Assembly (NCBI GenBank): GCA_016550395.1
Contig: JABXGY010000159.1
Location: 1 to 7,081 of the forward strand
From: an archaeon
Lineage (GTDB): Archaea; Asgardarchaeota; Hermodarchaeia; Hermodarchaeales; Hermodarchaeaceae
DNA: 7,081 bases
Direction of reading: 5' to 3'
A program made the position numbers and the translations under genes. This document shows, one piece after another, positions 6,230 through 7,081 of the stretch (positions are counted from its first letter, which is position 1; every line of letters begins with the position of its first letter). The notes below the pieces were generated by a model. It made no database searches, had not been told where the DNA came from, and saw only the letters and a program-made list of their open reading frames with translations.

Positions 6230-7081
6230 TTACCCATCACCTCCACCATAGACCATACGCTGTAGAATTGTTGGATCTGGAATGGGCTTCTCTTGCCATT
6301 TGTGTTCTTTCATGTGAACGTGGATTTTATCTTTAAGGGTGATGGGGATATCCGATTCTCGGCGAATGAAGCGATGTACGTCGTCAGGGAAGTAACCATA
6401 GTACCGTTCATGAAGATCGATGTAGTGGCTGAGCTTTATGGACCGACCTTTGCTAGTGTCGTTGGGTCGGAAGCAAAGCTTTGCTGTCATTACCATGCAC
6501 TCTTCCATAGTTTCTACTGCATAGAAGAGGTGTTCAGGAGCTGGCGCAATTTGGACTTGGTTGCCAGTTCGTGCATCGTACACATTCCAGTCCTCTGCTT
6601 TGTCTGCACGTCCAAGTAACATTCGGCGATATTTTGTTCCATGTGGACCAACGATTACTGGAACTCCAAGGCGCCAGAAGCCGGAAGCAATTGAAGCTGC
6701 TTTTTGTGACATAGCACCCCAAGATATACCAACTGCACCAACTCGGTTGAGGATGTAGTCTGCAATTTCTTCATAGTTTCCACGAAGGTTACGTTTCGCG
6801 AAGATGCTCGCAATTTTGATGGCAGCGCCCGCAATGTGGGGATTTGAAACACAAGAGCCCACGTTAACGACACCACCTGCATCAAAAGCGCCCGTACGTC
6901 GTTCATAGATACTTTTTCCTTCTTCATCTTTAACAGTACCAACAGTCATGGCTGCGCAACCAGAAAGCACAATAATGAAGCGGCGTTTAGCAAATTCTTC
7001 AGCCATGTCATGAATTGCTCGTCCTCCGTCAGGATAATTAGCACATCCAACATGTGCAATAACGCCTGGGATTTCTCCGAA
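6230..7081 (-). CDS. cdhA: CO dehydrogenase/acetyl-CoA synthase alpha subunit (C-terminal part; start outside window)
   Basis: CdhA holds the Ni-Fe-S C cluster that interconverts CO and CO2, plus electron-transfer Fe-S clusters. The frame is open to the right edge, so the visible 283 residues are the C-terminal part of a protein usually near 800 residues. The internal Met at 7006 is not the start, because the codons before it already match the family (GEIPGVIAHVGCANYPDGG). Numbering from the edge, three cysteines in C-cluster contexts are visible: C13 (VGCANYPDG), C42 (LSGCAAM) and C77 (GSCVSNPHI). Beyond these come NLRGNYEEIADY (98-109), GAVGISWGAMSQKAASIA (115-132), VGPHGTKYRR and the conserved end with KLCFRPNDTSKGR and IPDPTILQR. 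The N-terminal half, with the B/D cluster and ferredoxin-like cysteine motifs, cannot be judged. It is the first visible gene of the operon; the operon promoter lies outside the window. The TAA stop directly precedes the cdhB ATG. Confidence 0.95.
   Translation of the reverse strand, partial: FGEIPGVIAHVGCANYPDGGRAIHDMAEEFAKRRFIIVLSGCAAMTVGTVKDEEGKSIYERRTGAFDAGGVVNVGSCVSNPHIAGAAIKIASIFAKRNLRGNYEEIADYILNRVGAVGISWGAMSQKAASIASGFWRLGVPVIVGPHGTKYRRMLLGRADKAEDWNVYDARTGNQVQIAPAPEHLFYAVETMEECMVMTAKLCFRPNDTSKGRSIKLSHYIDLHERYYGYFPDDVHRFIRRESDIPITLKDKIHVHMKEHKWQEKPIPDPTILQRMVYGGGDG
6236..6244 (-). promoter_or_regulatory. Full-length ribosome binding site for cdhB at the end of cdhA
   Basis: GGAGGTGAT (minus strand 6244-6236) is complementary over nine bases to the usual archaeal 16S rRNA 3' end. 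It lies within the last codons of cdhA (Gly-Gly-Asp) and is 6 nt before the ATG at 6229. It supports that start and suggests strong translation of the epsilon subunit, coupled to cdhA. Confidence 0.8.

Noticed and set aside
6293..6619. 108-codon plus-strand frame opposite cdhA
   Set aside because: It mirrors conserved CdhA coding sequence and has no promoter or ribosome binding site support.
6230..7006. cdhA as a complete 258-residue gene starting at 7006
   Set aside because: The frame stays open to the window edge and the upstream codons encode a conserved CdhA segment with the cysteine of VGCANYPDG, so this Met is internal.
1..7081. CRISPR array, insertion sequence, tRNA or rRNA
   Set aside because: No regularly spaced repeats, transposase-like reading frames, terminal inverted repeats or tRNA-like folds were recognised anywhere in the window.

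Overview
The window is archaeal and most likely chromosomal. The main evidence is a run of four genes on the minus strand (7081 down to 2884) encoding the archaeal-type CO dehydrogenase/acetyl-CoA synthase complex (CODH/ACS, also called ACDS) in the order cdhA (C-terminal part only), cdhB, cdhC, cdhD. The epsilon subunit CdhB, the short archaeal form of CdhC, TATA-type promoter elements and strong GGAGG(TGAT) ribosome binding sites all fit an archaeon. An Asgard, Bathyarchaeia-like or other uncultured Wood-Ljungdahl archaeon is plausible. The lineage cannot be fixed from this sequence alone. GC by eye is about mid-40s percent in genes, and the intergenic DNA around 480-700 is much richer in A+T.

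Layout. 1-458 (minus): 5' part of a multi-pass membrane protein with an internal repeat (HdeD/DUF308 type), running off the left edge. 459-700: divergent intergenic region with a 9-bp inverted repeat (two TTCGAA palindromes 20 bp apart) and a perfect 13-bp tandem duplication of a TATA-box sequence. 701-1894 (plus): membrane-anchored, extracytoplasmic DUF4185 beta-propeller-type protein. 1887-2816 (plus): thioredoxin-reductase-like flavoprotein whose start overlaps the DUF4185 gene by 8 nt, so the two are probably co-transcribed. 2817-2883: short convergent gap. 2884-7081 (minus): cdhD, cdhC, cdhB and cdhA in map order, transcribed cdhA to cdhD, with junctions of 0-15 nt and nested ribosome binding sites.

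How the genes work together. CdhA/CdhB form the CO dehydrogenase (CO2/CO interconversion at the Ni-Fe-S C cluster). CdhC assembles or cleaves acetyl-CoA at the Ni-Fe-S A cluster. CdhD is the small subunit of the corrinoid iron-sulfur protein that hands over the methyl group. The large corrinoid subunit (cdhE) and a CooC/AcsF-type nickel-insertion ATPase are absent downstream of or between these genes, so they must lie upstream of the window or elsewhere. The flavoprotein keeps the CxxC redox centre but lacks the usual NADPH-recognition motif, so its electron donor is an open question. I did not see a clearly new multi-gene system. The most interesting items are the duplicated promoter/operator region, the DUF4185-flavoprotein pairing, the unusual nucleotide-binding site of the flavoprotein, and the incomplete cdh gene set.
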